DNA of 7,807 nt from Bacteroidales bacterium (GCA_016283985.1 JAEENZ010000169.1:1-7807), one strand, 5' to 3'. Positions 1 through 6,910 are shown, numbered from the stretch's first letter. Notes: generated by a model from the sequence alone, not told the origin. Program-made: numbers and translations.

Positions 1-405
1 GTGCTTGTTGATGATAGGATCTTCCAGCTCATCGTTGTTGTACACCAGGTCCACGATGGTATTGCCGGGGCAGAAGCCGTCCTCCACCCCCAGGCGCGTG
101 GCCAGATCGCCCGCGATGCGCTTGCGCCAGAAGACCTCTATGGGGATGATTTCGATCTTGCGGCAGAGCTGGTCCCGCTCACCCACCTGCTCCAGGAAGT
201 GGGTGCGGACACCGTTTTTGTTGAGATATCCCAGCAGGATGGCCGAGATGCGGTTGTTCAGCACCCCTTTCCCGTCAAATCGGGCACGCTTGATGCTGTT
301 GTAGGCAAGGGTCACATCCTTGTATCGGAAGATGACCTTATCAGGATCTTCGGTAGCGAAAACTTGTTTCTCGTTACCGTCGAACAGAAGTTGTTTTTTA
401 TCCAT
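1..405 (-). CDS. purC: Phosphoribosylaminoimidazole-succinocarboxamide synthase (SAICAR synthase), N-terminal part
   Basis: This is the first 135 codons of a short-type PurC; the rest lies beyond the left edge. The enzyme joins CAIR and aspartate with ATP to make SAICAR, step 7 of IMP synthesis, in the cytoplasm. Visible family landmarks are a G-x-x-K strand near residues 10-13, GKGVLNN at 45-51, KIEIIPIEV at 83-91, AGDLATRLGVEDG at 98-110 and DELEDPIIN at 125-133. The start is the ATG at 403-405, inside the end of purL: the two genes overlap by 8 bp (ATGGATAA), which points to translational coupling in one operon. Several positions differ from the common motifs: N instead of K after the first glycine (residue 11), R-K instead of R-N (94-95) and A-G-D instead of A-G-S (98-100). 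The family call is firm. Whether these changes alter activity is not known. Confidence 0.93.
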   Translation of the reverse strand, partial: MDKKQLLFDGNEKQVFATEDPDKVIFRYKDVTLAYNSIKRARFDGKGVLNNRISAILLGYLNKNGVRTHFLEQVGERDQLCRKIEIIPIEVFWRKRIAGDLATRLGVEDGFCPGNTIVDLVYNNDELEDPIINKH

Positions 406-3400
406 TGTTTCTGAAATAGTTGACTGCATTTTCAAATATGGGCTGGCTGCACTCCCCTGCTATGTTCTTGAACAAATTCCCCTCGTAACGCTCGCTGTGC
501 CCCATCTTGCCGAGTATGTGCCCGTCCGGGCTGAGGATTCCCTCGATGCCGTAGGACGATCCGTTTGGATTGTCGATGTAGCGGAAGGCCACCTGGCCGT
601 TATCGAACAGCTCCCTGGCCAGTTTCTCGTTCACCACGAACTTGCCCTCGCCATGGCTGAAAGCTATCGAATGCCTGTCTCCCAGCTTGAAGGAAGACAG
701 CCATGGAGAATTCACGGATGCCACTTCGGTGGTGGCGATGAGGGATATGTGACGGTTGATGTCGTTGCGGAACAGTGTCGGGGAATCCGGGGTAACGCAG
801 CCGGTCTTGCCGTATGGCAGGAGGCCGCTCTTCACCAGAGCCTGGAAACCGTTGCATATGCCCAGGATCAGTCCCCCGCTGGCCTGCAGGGCCGCAATCG
901 CCGCGGATATCTTCGCATTGTTGATGACATCTGCGATGAACTTGCCGCTGCCGTCGGGCTCGTCACCGGACGAGAATCCGCCGCAGAACGCCAGAATGTG
1001 GCATTCGTCTATCCTGCGTGCCAGGCCGTCGATGGAGTCAAGGACGTCCTGGGGATGGAGGTTGCGGAAGATGAAGGGCCGAACTTCGGCACCTGCCTTG
1101 CGGAATGCCTTAGCTGTGTCGTAGTCGCAGTTCGTACCCGGGAACACCGGCAGACATACGATTGGATTCTCCACAGGGCCGCCTGACCAGGACGCGCAGG
1201 TTTCATGCGGACGGGCAATGCCCGTACTGTCGGCCCCTTGTGGGTCACAGACGGGCCCTTTGCCCGGCGCGGATGGCCTTGTGGGAGCGTCCTGGTCAGA
1301 AGTCTCGACGCGCGGAGGATACAATTTCCAATAGCGAGATTCGTAAGCCTTTTCCAGGGCATCCAGCGCGATGCTGACTCCATTTATGCAGATGCCGTTT
1401 TCGGTGACTGTGCCAAGCAGCTCGGCAGCCGGATAATCCAGCTCACCCGCAGCCTCGACCAGCACCGAACCGTATCCCAGCGAGAAAAGATCCTTCTCGG
1501 AAACATTCACTTTCACGCCCAAGGCATTGCCCATCGCCATCTTCACAAGACCCTCGGCTATGCCGCCGTAGGAAAGCGACCAGGCGGAAACTATCTTACC
1601 TTCGAGGACCTGACTGCGGATGAAACTCCAGTTGGCCTTGAGGGCATCGGTATCCGGCATCCAGTTTTTGAGTGGCGTATGGCGGATCAGGTAAATCCTG
1701 TTCCCCAGGGTCTTGAATTCGGGAGATATAACCTCACCCGCATCCACGGTAGTAATGCCGAAGGCCACGAGGGTGGGCGGCACGTGGATGTGCTCGAAGG
1801 TGCCGGACATGGAGTCCTTGCCTCCGATGGACGGAAGGCCGAGGGCATCCTGCATCTTCAATGCACCGAGCAGGGCGCTGAAAGGCTTGCCCCAAGTGTG
1901 AGGATCCTTGGTCATGCGCTCGAAGTATTCCTGATACGAGAAGCGCATCCGGCTCCAGTCGGCGCCCGAGCAGGCCACCTTGGTGCAGGCCTCCACCACA
2001 GCGTAAGCCGCTGAATGATAGGGACTCCAGAGGGCGATGTCCGGGTTGTAACCGAAAGCCATCACGCTTGCAGTATCGGTGTAGCCGGACACTGGCAGCT
2101 TCTGCACGGAAACCTGGGTCTCCGTCATCTGGCGCTTTCCGCCGAATGGCATCAGCACCGTGGAACGGCCTATGGTGGAGTCGAACATCTCGATCAGTCC
2201 CTTCTGGGACGCCACGTTCGGCGAGCCCATGGTGGCGAGCATCTTTACTTCCAGGCCTATACCCTTGGGCTCGCGCACGAAGGGATCCTTCTCCTCAACC
2301 GCAGCGATGGCAGCCTTGGCATAATGCTTTGCACCGGCGCTGTCGATGAACTCGCGGGAAAGGTCGCAGACCAGTTCCCCGCCGTTCCACATGCGCATCC
2401 TGCCACGGTCGGTGACATCCGCCACGTGGGTTACTTCTATGTTGTCGGCCGCGCAGAGGGCGCAGAATGTGTCTACATCCTTTGCCTCGACTACGACGGC
2501 CATCCTTTCCTGAGATTCGCTGATGGCAAGTTCCGTGGCGTTAAGGCCTGCGTACTTGGCGGGCACGCGGTCCAGCCAGATGTCCAGGCCGCCGGCGAGT
2601 TCGCCTATGGCAACGCTGACGCCCCCCGCCCCAAAATCGTTGCTCTTCTTGATAAGGCGCGTGACTTCTGGACGGCGGAAAAGCCTCTGCAGCTGGCGCT
2701 CTTCGGGTGCGTTACCCTTCTGAACCTCGCTGCCGCAGGTCTCGAGCGAGCTTTCGGTATGTTCCTTGGAAGATCCAGTGGCTCCGCCGATTCCATCCCT
2801 GCCGGTGCGTCCGCCGAGCAGCAGCACCACATCGCCGGGAGCCGGGCTCTCGCGACGCACATCGGATGCCTTGACGGCTCCCACCACGGCGCCTATCTCC
2901 ATGCGTTTGGCAGTGTAGCCTTCGGCGTAGATTTCCCGCACGTGGGTGGTTGCAAGGCCTATCTGGTTGCCATAGCTTGAGTATCCTCCGGCAGCCTTGC
3001 GGCTGATCATTCGCTGGGGAAGCTTGCCGGGAATCGTATCCGCGACGCTGGCGGTGATGTCCCCCGCTCCGGTCACGCGCATGGCCTGATAGACGTAGGC
3101 ACGGCCGGACAGAGGGTCGCGTATAGCCCCTCCGAGACAGGTGGCAGCTCCTCCGAAAGGTTCGATCTCGGTAGGATGGTTATGGGTTTCGTTCTTGAAC
3201 TGCAGCAGCCACTTCTCGGGCTTGCCGTCCACGGTGGCGTTTATGAATATGCTGCAGGCGTTGTTCTCTTCGCTCTGCTCCTGATCGTCCAGCTTGCCGT
3301 TGGCCTTCAGCCAGCGGGCGCCGATGGTTGCGAGTTCCATCAGGCAGAAGGGCTTCCCTACGCGGCCGAGTTTCTCGCGCATGGTGCCAAACCTGCCCAG

Positions 3401-4138
3401 ACTCTCCTCCAGTTCGGGTTTAAGGAAGGAATCGTCGATGGTGATTTCCTCTATTTCCGAGGTAAATGTGGTATGGCGGCAGTGATCGCTCCAGTAGGTG
3501 TCCAGTATGCGGAGTTCCGTCTCGAACGGGTCGCGGCCTTCGGCCTTGAAATAGCGCACCACCTCGCGGAGATCATCCGTGTTCATGGCCAGCCCGTGAT
3601 CCTTGCAGAAGGAGGCGAATTCGCTTTCGGGCATCTGCGTGAAGCCCGTCAGGTCCTCGAGGGGCTTCACGTCCGCCTGCTCGTTCTCTCTCAGCACGGA
3701 GAGGTCCTTGCGGCGGCATTCCACGGGGTTGATGTAGTAGCGGGCTATCCTGTCCAGGTCGGCCTGGGGAAGGTCATCGTCGAATATCAACAGACGCGAG
3801 CTCTTGATGCGGATGTCCGCCTTCGGGTCGATCAGATGCACACAGTCCACTGCGGAAGACGCCCTCTGGTCGAACTGGCCGGGGATGTATTCCACTGCCA
3901 GGTATTTCTTTCCGCAGAGATCCATGCCGTCCGTAACCGTGTCGGTCACCGTTTCGCCGAATACGCTGTATCGGCACTTCTCCACGAGGGAGTCGGAGAA
4001 TCCGAACAGGTCGTATACGTTGATCAGCCGCAGGGACTCCAGGTCTATGGACAAGTTCTCGGCGAGTTCCGCGCGCAGGCTCTCCGCCTCCACGCTGAAA
4101 GCTTTCTTCTTCTCTACGAATAAACGCTTGTTGCTCAT
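398..4138 (-). CDS. purL: Phosphoribosylformylglycinamidine synthase, single-chain large form
   Basis: This enzyme converts FGAR, glutamine and ATP to FGAM, step 4 of purine synthesis. It is about 1246 aa, near the usual length for single-chain PurL. The N-terminal PurS-like part covers roughly residues 1-150. The motif WSDHCRHTTF lies near 216-225 and the nucleotide-binding FKNETHNHPTEIEPF near 314-328. A glycine-rich GRDGIGGATGSS and GGKDSMSG mark the two AIRS-like halves. The C-terminal glutaminase has VFPGTNCDYD, GGFSSGDEPDGSG, the nucleophile GICNGFQ (Cys about 1095), SHGEGKF and a final GHxxGKMGHSER. I chose ATG 4136-4138 (MSNKRLF) over the in-frame ATG at 4181-4183. The upstream ATG lies in a hairpin arm and adds an unconserved-looking 15-residue extension, whereas the chosen start follows an A/T-rich leader typical of Bacteroidota. 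Residues about 947-986 come from a palindromic insertion. Its stop overlaps purC. Confidence 0.97.
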   Translation of the reverse strand: MSNKRLFVEKKKAFSVEAESLRAELAENLSIDLESLRLINVYDLFGFSDSLVEKCRYSVFGETVTDTVTDGMDLCGKKYLAVEYIPGQFDQRASSAVDCVHLIDPKADIRIKSSRLLIFDDDLPQADLDRIARYYINPVECRRKDLSVLRENEQADVKPLEDLTGFTQMPESEFASFCKDHGLAMNTDDLREVVRYFKAEGRDPFETELRILDTYWSDHCRHTTFTSEIEEITIDDSFLKPELEESLGRFGTMREKLGRVGKPFCLMELATIGARWLKANGKLDDQEQSEENNACSIFINATVDGKPEKWLLQFKNETHNHPTEIEPFGGAATCLGGAIRDPLSGRAYVYQAMRVTGAGDITASVADTIPGKLPQRMISRKAAGGYSSYGNQIGLATTHVREIYAEGYTAKRMEIGAVVGAVKASDVRRESPAPGDVVLLLGGRTGRDGIGGATGSSKEHTESSLETCGSEVQKGNAPEERQLQRLFRRPEVTRLIKKSNDFGAGGVSVAIGELAGGLDIWLDRVPAKYAGLNATELAISESQERMAVVVEAKDVDTFCALCAADNIEVTHVADVTDRGRMRMWNGGELVCDLSREFIDSAGAKHYAKAAIAAVEEKDPFVREPKGIGLEVKMLATMGSPNVASQKGLIEMFDSTIGRSTVLMPFGGKRQMTETQVSVQKLPVSGYTDTASVMAFGYNPDIALWSPYHSAAYAVVEACTKVACSGADWSRMRFSYQEYFERMTKDPHTWGKPFSALLGALKMQDALGLPSIGGKDSMSGTFEHIHVPPTLVAFGITTVDAGEVISPEFKTLGNRIYLIRHTPLKNWMPDTDALKANWSFIRSQVLEGKIVSAWSLSYGGIAEGLVKMAMGNALGVKVNVSEKDLFSLGYGSVLVEAAGELDYPAAELLGTVTENGICINGVSIALDALEKAYESRYWKLYPPRVETSDQDAPTRPSAPGKGPVCDPQGADSTGIARPHETCASWSGGPVENPIVCLPVFPGTNCDYDTAKAFRKAGAEVRPFIFRNLHPQDVLDSIDGLARRIDECHILAFCGGFSSGDEPDGSGKFIADVINNAKISAAIAALQASGGLILGICNGFQALVKSGLLPYGKTGCVTPDSPTLFRNDINRHISLIATTEVASVNSPWLSSFKLGDRHSIAFSHGEGKFVVNEKLARELFDNGQVAFRYIDNPNGSSYGIEGILSPDGHILGKMGHSERYEGNLFKNIAGECSQPIFENAVNYFRNNG
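1183..1299. repeat. Palindromic mini-element inserted in frame in purL
   Basis: The segment is bounded by perfect 13-bp inverted repeats, CTGACCAGGACGC at 1183-1195 and GCGTCCTGGTCAG at 1287-1299. Between them lie ACGGGC-AAT-GCCCGT (1211-1225), CGGGC/GCCCG (1252-1256 with 1262-1266), and an alternative stem of 1220-1225 plus 1227-1230 with 1247-1256. A direct repeat CCTTGTGGG occurs at 1236-1244 and 1277-1285. The unit is 117 bp, or 39 codons, and stays open in the purL frame. It encodes a Pro/Gly/Ser/Thr-rich stretch with two cysteines, placed between the AIRS-like part and the glutaminase domain. I see no obvious target-site duplication. That it is an inserted mobile or REP-like element is inference; the inverted repeats themselves are directly visible. 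Confidence 0.68.
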
Positions 4139-4151
4139 ATCATTAAATTGT

Positions 4152-4183
4152 ATGCCCACCGGCGCAGTTGCGGGGGTGGGCAT
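4152..4183 (-). promoter_or_regulatory. Intercistronic hairpin between purE and purL
   Basis: A 9-bp perfect stem pairs ATGCCCACC (4152-4160) with GGTGGGCAT (4175-4183). Inside it, after a 2x2 internal loop, CGCA (4163-4166) faces TGCG (4169-4172). In the mRNA it begins 6 nt after the purE stop and ends 13 nt before the purL ATG. It is not followed by a U-run but by the A/U-rich ACAAUUUAAUGAU leader, so it does not look like a plain terminator. Processing, mRNA protection or control of purL translation are possible roles; none is shown by sequence alone. Confidence 0.6.
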
Positions 4184-4189
4184 TCAGGT

Positions 4190-4660
4190 TCAGATTATAG
4201 TATTCAGTACTTTGTCGCTCTGCTGTTTGCGGAATTCCTGCAGTTTGGCGGAGAGGCCCTCGTCCCCAAGGGCCAGTATGCCGACTGCGTAGAGTGCGGC
4301 ATTTTTGGCTCCGTCTATGGCCATGGTGGCCACCGGTATTCCGGAGGGCATCTGTACGATGGACAGGAGGGAATCCAGCCCGTTAAGCGCCTTGCTCTTT
4401 ACGGGCACTCCGATTACTGGCAATGTGGTGAGTGCGGCTATCACTCCGGGGAGATGCGCAGCGCCGCCGGCTCCGGCGATGATGATGCTGAAACCGTTGC
4501 TTTCAGCCGCCTTTACATAATCGGCCAGGGGGCCCGGGTTGCGGTGTGCACTGAGAACTTTCTTCTCGTAAGGGATACCGAATTCTTCCAGGGTGGTACA
4601 AGCCGGGGCCATCACGTCCCAGTCGCTTGCGCTGCCCATGATTACTGCTACTTTATTCAT
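4190..4660 (-). CDS. purE: N5-carboxyaminoimidazole ribonucleotide mutase, class I
   Basis: PurE rearranges N5-CAIR to CAIR, step 6 of IMP synthesis, and usually works after PurK, which is not in this window. The protein is 156 aa, a normal length for bacterial class I PurE. Landmarks are the substrate-binding GSASDWD (residues 9-15), SAHRNP (37-42, with His39 matching the catalytic histidine of the family), [10 protein letters not shown] (63-72), and the long signature from GVPV to [10 protein letters not shown] (84-110), followed by AKNAALYA. The SDWD and SAHR motifs support the mutase (class I) form over the carboxylase form. It starts at the ATG at 4658-4660 and is probably the first gene of the purE-purL-purC operon, with a TAATTTTG box 24-31 nt upstream. 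The stop is TGA and 51 bp separate it from purL. Confidence 0.97.
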   Translation of the reverse strand: MNKVAVIMGSASDWDVMAPACTTLEEFGIPYEKKVLSAHRNPGPLADYVKAAESNGFSIIIAGAGGAAHLPGVIAALTTLPVIGVPVKSKALNGLDSLLSIVQMPSGIPVATMAIDGAKNAALYAVGILALGDEGLSAKLQEFRKQQSDKVLNTII

Positions 4661-4683
4661 GATTATCTACCAACAACAGGATA

Positions 4684-4691
4684 CAAAATTA
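4684..4691 (-). promoter_or_regulatory. Putative -7 box of the purE-purL-purC promoter
   Basis: Read on the minus strand this is TAATTTTG, an exact match to the TAnnTTTG -7 consensus of Bacteroidota housekeeping promoters. It implies a start of transcription near 4677 and a short leader of about 17 nt before purE. No good -33 TTTG is present; the nearest candidate is a TTTC about 20 nt upstream. No riboswitch fits in this leader. Confidence 0.5.
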
Positions 4692-4703
4692 CAGATTTAT
4701 TCG

Positions 4704-4711
4704 TATTTTTG
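4704..4711 (+). promoter_or_regulatory. Putative -7 box of the promoter of the WG-repeat gene
   Basis: TATTTTTG on the plus strand matches TAnnTTTG. It lies 21 nt before the ATG at 4733, so the leader would be only about 15 nt. A clear -33 element is lacking. The box sits where the -33 region of the opposing purE promoter would be, so the two promoters probably overlap. Confidence 0.45.
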
Positions 4712-4732
4712 AAAGCATTATTCCTACGACTT

Positions 4733-6808
4733 ATGAACAAAAACACCAAGAGTTTTCAACAATTCCTCCTTCTTCTTTGCAGTTTTGTACTTGCTTTCTC
4801 TTTGAGCGCGTCCGCACAGGACCTCAAACCGGCCAAGGATAAAGCCACCAAAAAGTATGGTTATCAAGGGAAAGGCAATAAGGCATGGGTTATTCCGCCC
4901 AGTTTCGACGATGCAAAAAAATTCGTCGACGGCACTGCAGAAGTGGAGCTGGACGGCCACTGGGGATTGATTGACCTGAATGGCAATATGATCTTTCCGG
5001 CCATTTACGACAACATCGGCAAATTCGACAAGCATGGCTACTGCGAACTCATGCGCAAGGTAAACGGCACCAAGCTGCGCGGAATCGCGGACAGGAACGG
5101 CCGCATCATCATCCCTGTGGAAGCCCGCGGTGTGGACGTGGACCGCAGCGGCGAGTTCATGTATGCCAAATACGATACTGAAGTACCCGAATTCGGCGTT
5201 GAGGCATTGTGGGGAGTCTACGACAATCAGGGAAGGGAGCTTCTCAAACCCCAATTGTCCTATACCCCCACTTTCAGGGACGGCATAGGCATAGGCAAAT
5301 CCGAACTTACCGGCCTGTATGGCATCATCGGCGGCGACGGATCGATTCTGAAGCCCTTCCAATACCTGAACATCACACGCTCCTCCGGCGCATTCAACGC
5401 CCTCGGTACGGACCTGAAGCATTATGTATGGAGCCCGGACCTCAGGGACGGTCAGGAACTTCGCCAACCGGGAGCCATCATCCCCTACGACCCTCAGGGA
5501 GATCCCATCCGCGTGGCGGCATGGCAGAAAGGCCCCATCGGAAGAAGGCTCTATGCCAACATGGTGCGCGTGGTTGAATTCCACACGGGCTTCATGGGCA
5601 GCACCAAAGCAGCCTGCAACATGCTCAACATCGACTGGGGACGCGGACGTTTCATCCGCCTGGAGCCGTGCCTGATATCCGGAAGCATTCCCGATGCCAT
5701 GCGCTACGGCGGCGGCAACCGCTACTACACCCTCAAGGCCATACTCTACGAAGCCGACGGAACGTTCGTGAAGGAGGTCTGCAGCCGCGGATGGATAGAG
5801 GGTGACTTCAGCGAAGGAGCCATCTACAATGCCGACGGCAAGCAGCGCTGGGCCATCATGGCGAACCCCAATGCACTTGGGCTTCCCGCTTACACGATCG
5901 ATATCCACGACTATCGTCCTTTCGGACACGCCGATGTATTCGAGGGCCTGGGATTCAGCGTTGCGGAACTCTCCAAGATACGCAGCAGCCTCTACAATTA
6001 CACGTCAAGATGCAAGGACATTTACGAAACGGAAAACGTCGGAGTATGCTCATATATTCCCCGCATGCCAAGTTCCGTCCATGCACAGGCGGAGTTCGCA
6101 GCTTCCAAGTCACACATCTTCCATTATAATTTCCGTATGGGAGAGGTGGTCAACTGCGCGGTCCGCCATAAGGACGGCAAGGATGTCCTGGAGTTGATGC
6201 CCGACCTTACCTGCATCTATAAAGACAAGATCGAAGATCCTTCCTATACAATGTCCGAGAGGGAGGAGGTGATCTACTGGGGTCCCAACAACGCACGCAC
6301 CGTCAGGCTCTGCCTCGAGGCAGTGTCGCATAACCCTGAAAAATATACCGCGGATGATTCACACGGAACGGGTTACTCATATATGCTCGTTCTGAACATG
6401 TTCGAAGAAGACGGGACATGGCTCCGCACGCTTGCAGCAGCCCCCTGGGCCGATTATTTCCAGGACGGAATCCTTGTCTTCGAGCCCCTTGGAATCGCTC
6501 TGATATCTCCTTTCCGCGGGCGCAAACCCGGCCCGGCTGCCGGTCCCGGTCAGCCGCAGGGCAAGCCCGGCCAGCCGCAGGGACAGGCAAAGCCCCAGTC
6601 CAATCCTCAGAACCAGGGTCCAACCGTCCAGAGCCGTAGCGGCCAGCCGACACGCGGAACCACCACCACAGCATCAGGCGGCTCCCGCGAAAGTGCGGGC
6701 GTACCCGCCAATACCGGCAATCCCGCTCCTGACGCAGCACCCGGCCCGGGCGAGCTCCAGCCTCTGGCCCATACGATTTCTGCTTTGGAATCCGTAATAC
6801 GGCTATAA
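4733..6808 (+). CDS. Secreted WG-repeat protein of unknown function
   Basis: The protein is 691 aa. Residues 1-29 form a type I signal peptide: basic start, LLLLCSFVLAFSL core, probable cut after SASA or SASAQ. About five WG (KWG-type) repeats follow: a degenerate one at 42-71, then HWGLIDLNGNMIFPAIYD (76-93), LRGIADRNGRIIIP (115-128), LWGVYDNQGRELLKP (159-173) and LYGIIGGDGSILKPFQY (195-211). Residues 220-590 match no family I recognise, but two stretches near 306-375 and 522-590 look alike. From about 596 the chain is Pro/Gly/Gln/Ser-rich with a heptad-like PGQPQG repeat. WG repeats are generally taken as binding modules, so a periplasmic or surface role is inferred. The frame is open far upstream, but the ATG at 4733 is supported by the signal peptide and the promoter box. 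No functional partner is evident; purE is divergent and dnaK convergent. Confidence 0.87.
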   Translation: MNKNTKSFQQFLLLLCSFVLAFSLSASAQDLKPAKDKATKKYGYQGKGNKAWVIPPSFDDAKKFVDGTAEVELDGHWGLIDLNGNMIFPAIYDNIGKFDKHGYCELMRKVNGTKLRGIADRNGRIIIPVEARGVDVDRSGEFMYAKYDTEVPEFGVEALWGVYDNQGRELLKPQLSYTPTFRDGIGIGKSELTGLYGIIGGDGSILKPFQYLNITRSSGAFNALGTDLKHYVWSPDLRDGQELRQPGAIIPYDPQGDPIRVAAWQKGPIGRRLYANMVRVVEFHTGFMGSTKAACNMLNIDWGRGRFIRLEPCLISGSIPDAMRYGGGNRYYTLKAILYEADGTFVKEVCSRGWIEGDFSEGAIYNADGKQRWAIMANPNALGLPAYTIDIHDYRPFGHADVFEGLGFSVAELSKIRSSLYNYTSRCKDIYETENVGVCSYIPRMPSSVHAQAEFAASKSHIFHYNFRMGEVVNCAVRHKDGKDVLELMPDLTCIYKDKIEDPSYTMSEREEVIYWGPNNARTVRLCLEAVSHNPEKYTADDSHGTGYSYMLVLNMFEEDGTWLRTLAAAPWADYFQDGILVFEPLGIALISPFRGRKPGPAAGPGQPQGKPGQPQGQAKPQSNPQNQGPTVQSRSGQPTRGTTTTASGGSRESAGVPANTGNPAPDAAPGPGELQPLAHTISALESVIRL
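6545..6586 (+). repeat. Two tandem 21-bp units coding PGQPQGK/Q
   Basis: Units 6545-6565 and 6566-6586 match at 18 of 21 positions and encode PGQPQGK and PGQPQGQ (residues 605-618). They form the core of the low-complexity tail of the WG-repeat protein. Such tails usually act as flexible spacers, and repeat number may vary between strains. Confidence 0.75.
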
Positions 6809-6810
6809 AT

Positions 6811-6852
6811 AGGTTTCCGTGCGCGAAACAGGCTGTTTTGCGCACGGAACCT
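6811..6852. terminator. Long hairpin after the WG-repeat gene (first of two)
   Basis: AGGTTTCCGTGCGCGAAACA (6811-6830) pairs with TGTTTTGCGCACGGAACCT (6834-6852) around a GGC loop, giving about 19 pairs with one bulged T and one G-T pair. It starts 2 nt after the stop codon at 6806-6808. Neither side carries a long T-run: the plus side continues CTTAAAAT and the minus side ATTTATA. It may help end dnaK transcription coming from the right or protect the 3' end of the plus-strand mRNA. Confidence 0.6.
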
Positions 6853-6865
6853 CTTAAAATCATAC

Positions 6866-6908
6866 CCTCGTGCGCAGAAACGCTCTTTTTACGCACGAGG
6901 TTTTATTT
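6866..6908 (+). terminator. Rho-independent terminator of the WG-repeat gene
   Basis: CCTCGTGCG (6866-6874) pairs with CGCACGAGG (6892-6900). After a C/A mismatch the stem continues with AGAAA against TTTTT, leaving a CGCTC loop. TTTTATTT follows at 6901-6908, a fitting U-tract for plus-strand transcripts. On the minus strand the same hairpin lies about 10 nt past the dnaK stop and is followed by GTATGATTTTAA, so it may also act for dnaK. It closely resembles the preceding hairpin. Confidence 0.75.
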
Positions 6909-6910
6909 GT

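Larger units (their letters stand above)
4661..4732. other. Divergent intergenic region between purE and the WG-repeat gene
   Basis: These 72 bp are distinctly A/T-rich compared with the GC-rich genes on both sides and contain both start leaders. Two TAnnTTTG boxes face opposite ways, with their inner ends 12 bp apart. No purine riboswitch and no convincing operator palindrome is seen. Confidence 0.7.

Noticed and set aside
320..4123. Several long plus-strand open frames (up to about 320 codons) opposite purL
   Set aside because: They lie antisense to a clearly conserved enzyme, have no family motifs or starts with leaders, and follow from GC-rich codon use in purL.
4139..4183. Longer purL start at the ATG 4181-4183
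   Set aside because: The added 15 residues are encoded by a hairpin arm and leader and do not resemble the PurL N-terminus; ATG 4138 has the expected A/T-rich leader.
4661..4683. Purine riboswitch before purE
   Set aside because: The predicted leader is only about 17-23 nt, too short for a riboswitch aptamer, and none of the conserved junctions is seen.
4148..4732. Upstream extension of the WG-repeat gene's frame back to 4148
   Set aside because: It would run antisense through purE and put the signal peptide in the middle of the protein; the ATG at 4733 follows a -7 box and begins a proper signal peptide.
4724..5929. 401-codon minus-strand frame opposite the WG-repeat gene
   Set aside because: It is antisense to a gene with signal peptide and WG repeats, has no recognisable domain, and its translation looks like a shadow.
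6303..6896. 197-codon minus-strand frame covering the 3' end of the WG-repeat gene and the terminators
   Set aside because: It runs through both hairpins and is antisense to the gene's low-complexity tail, with no motif of its own.
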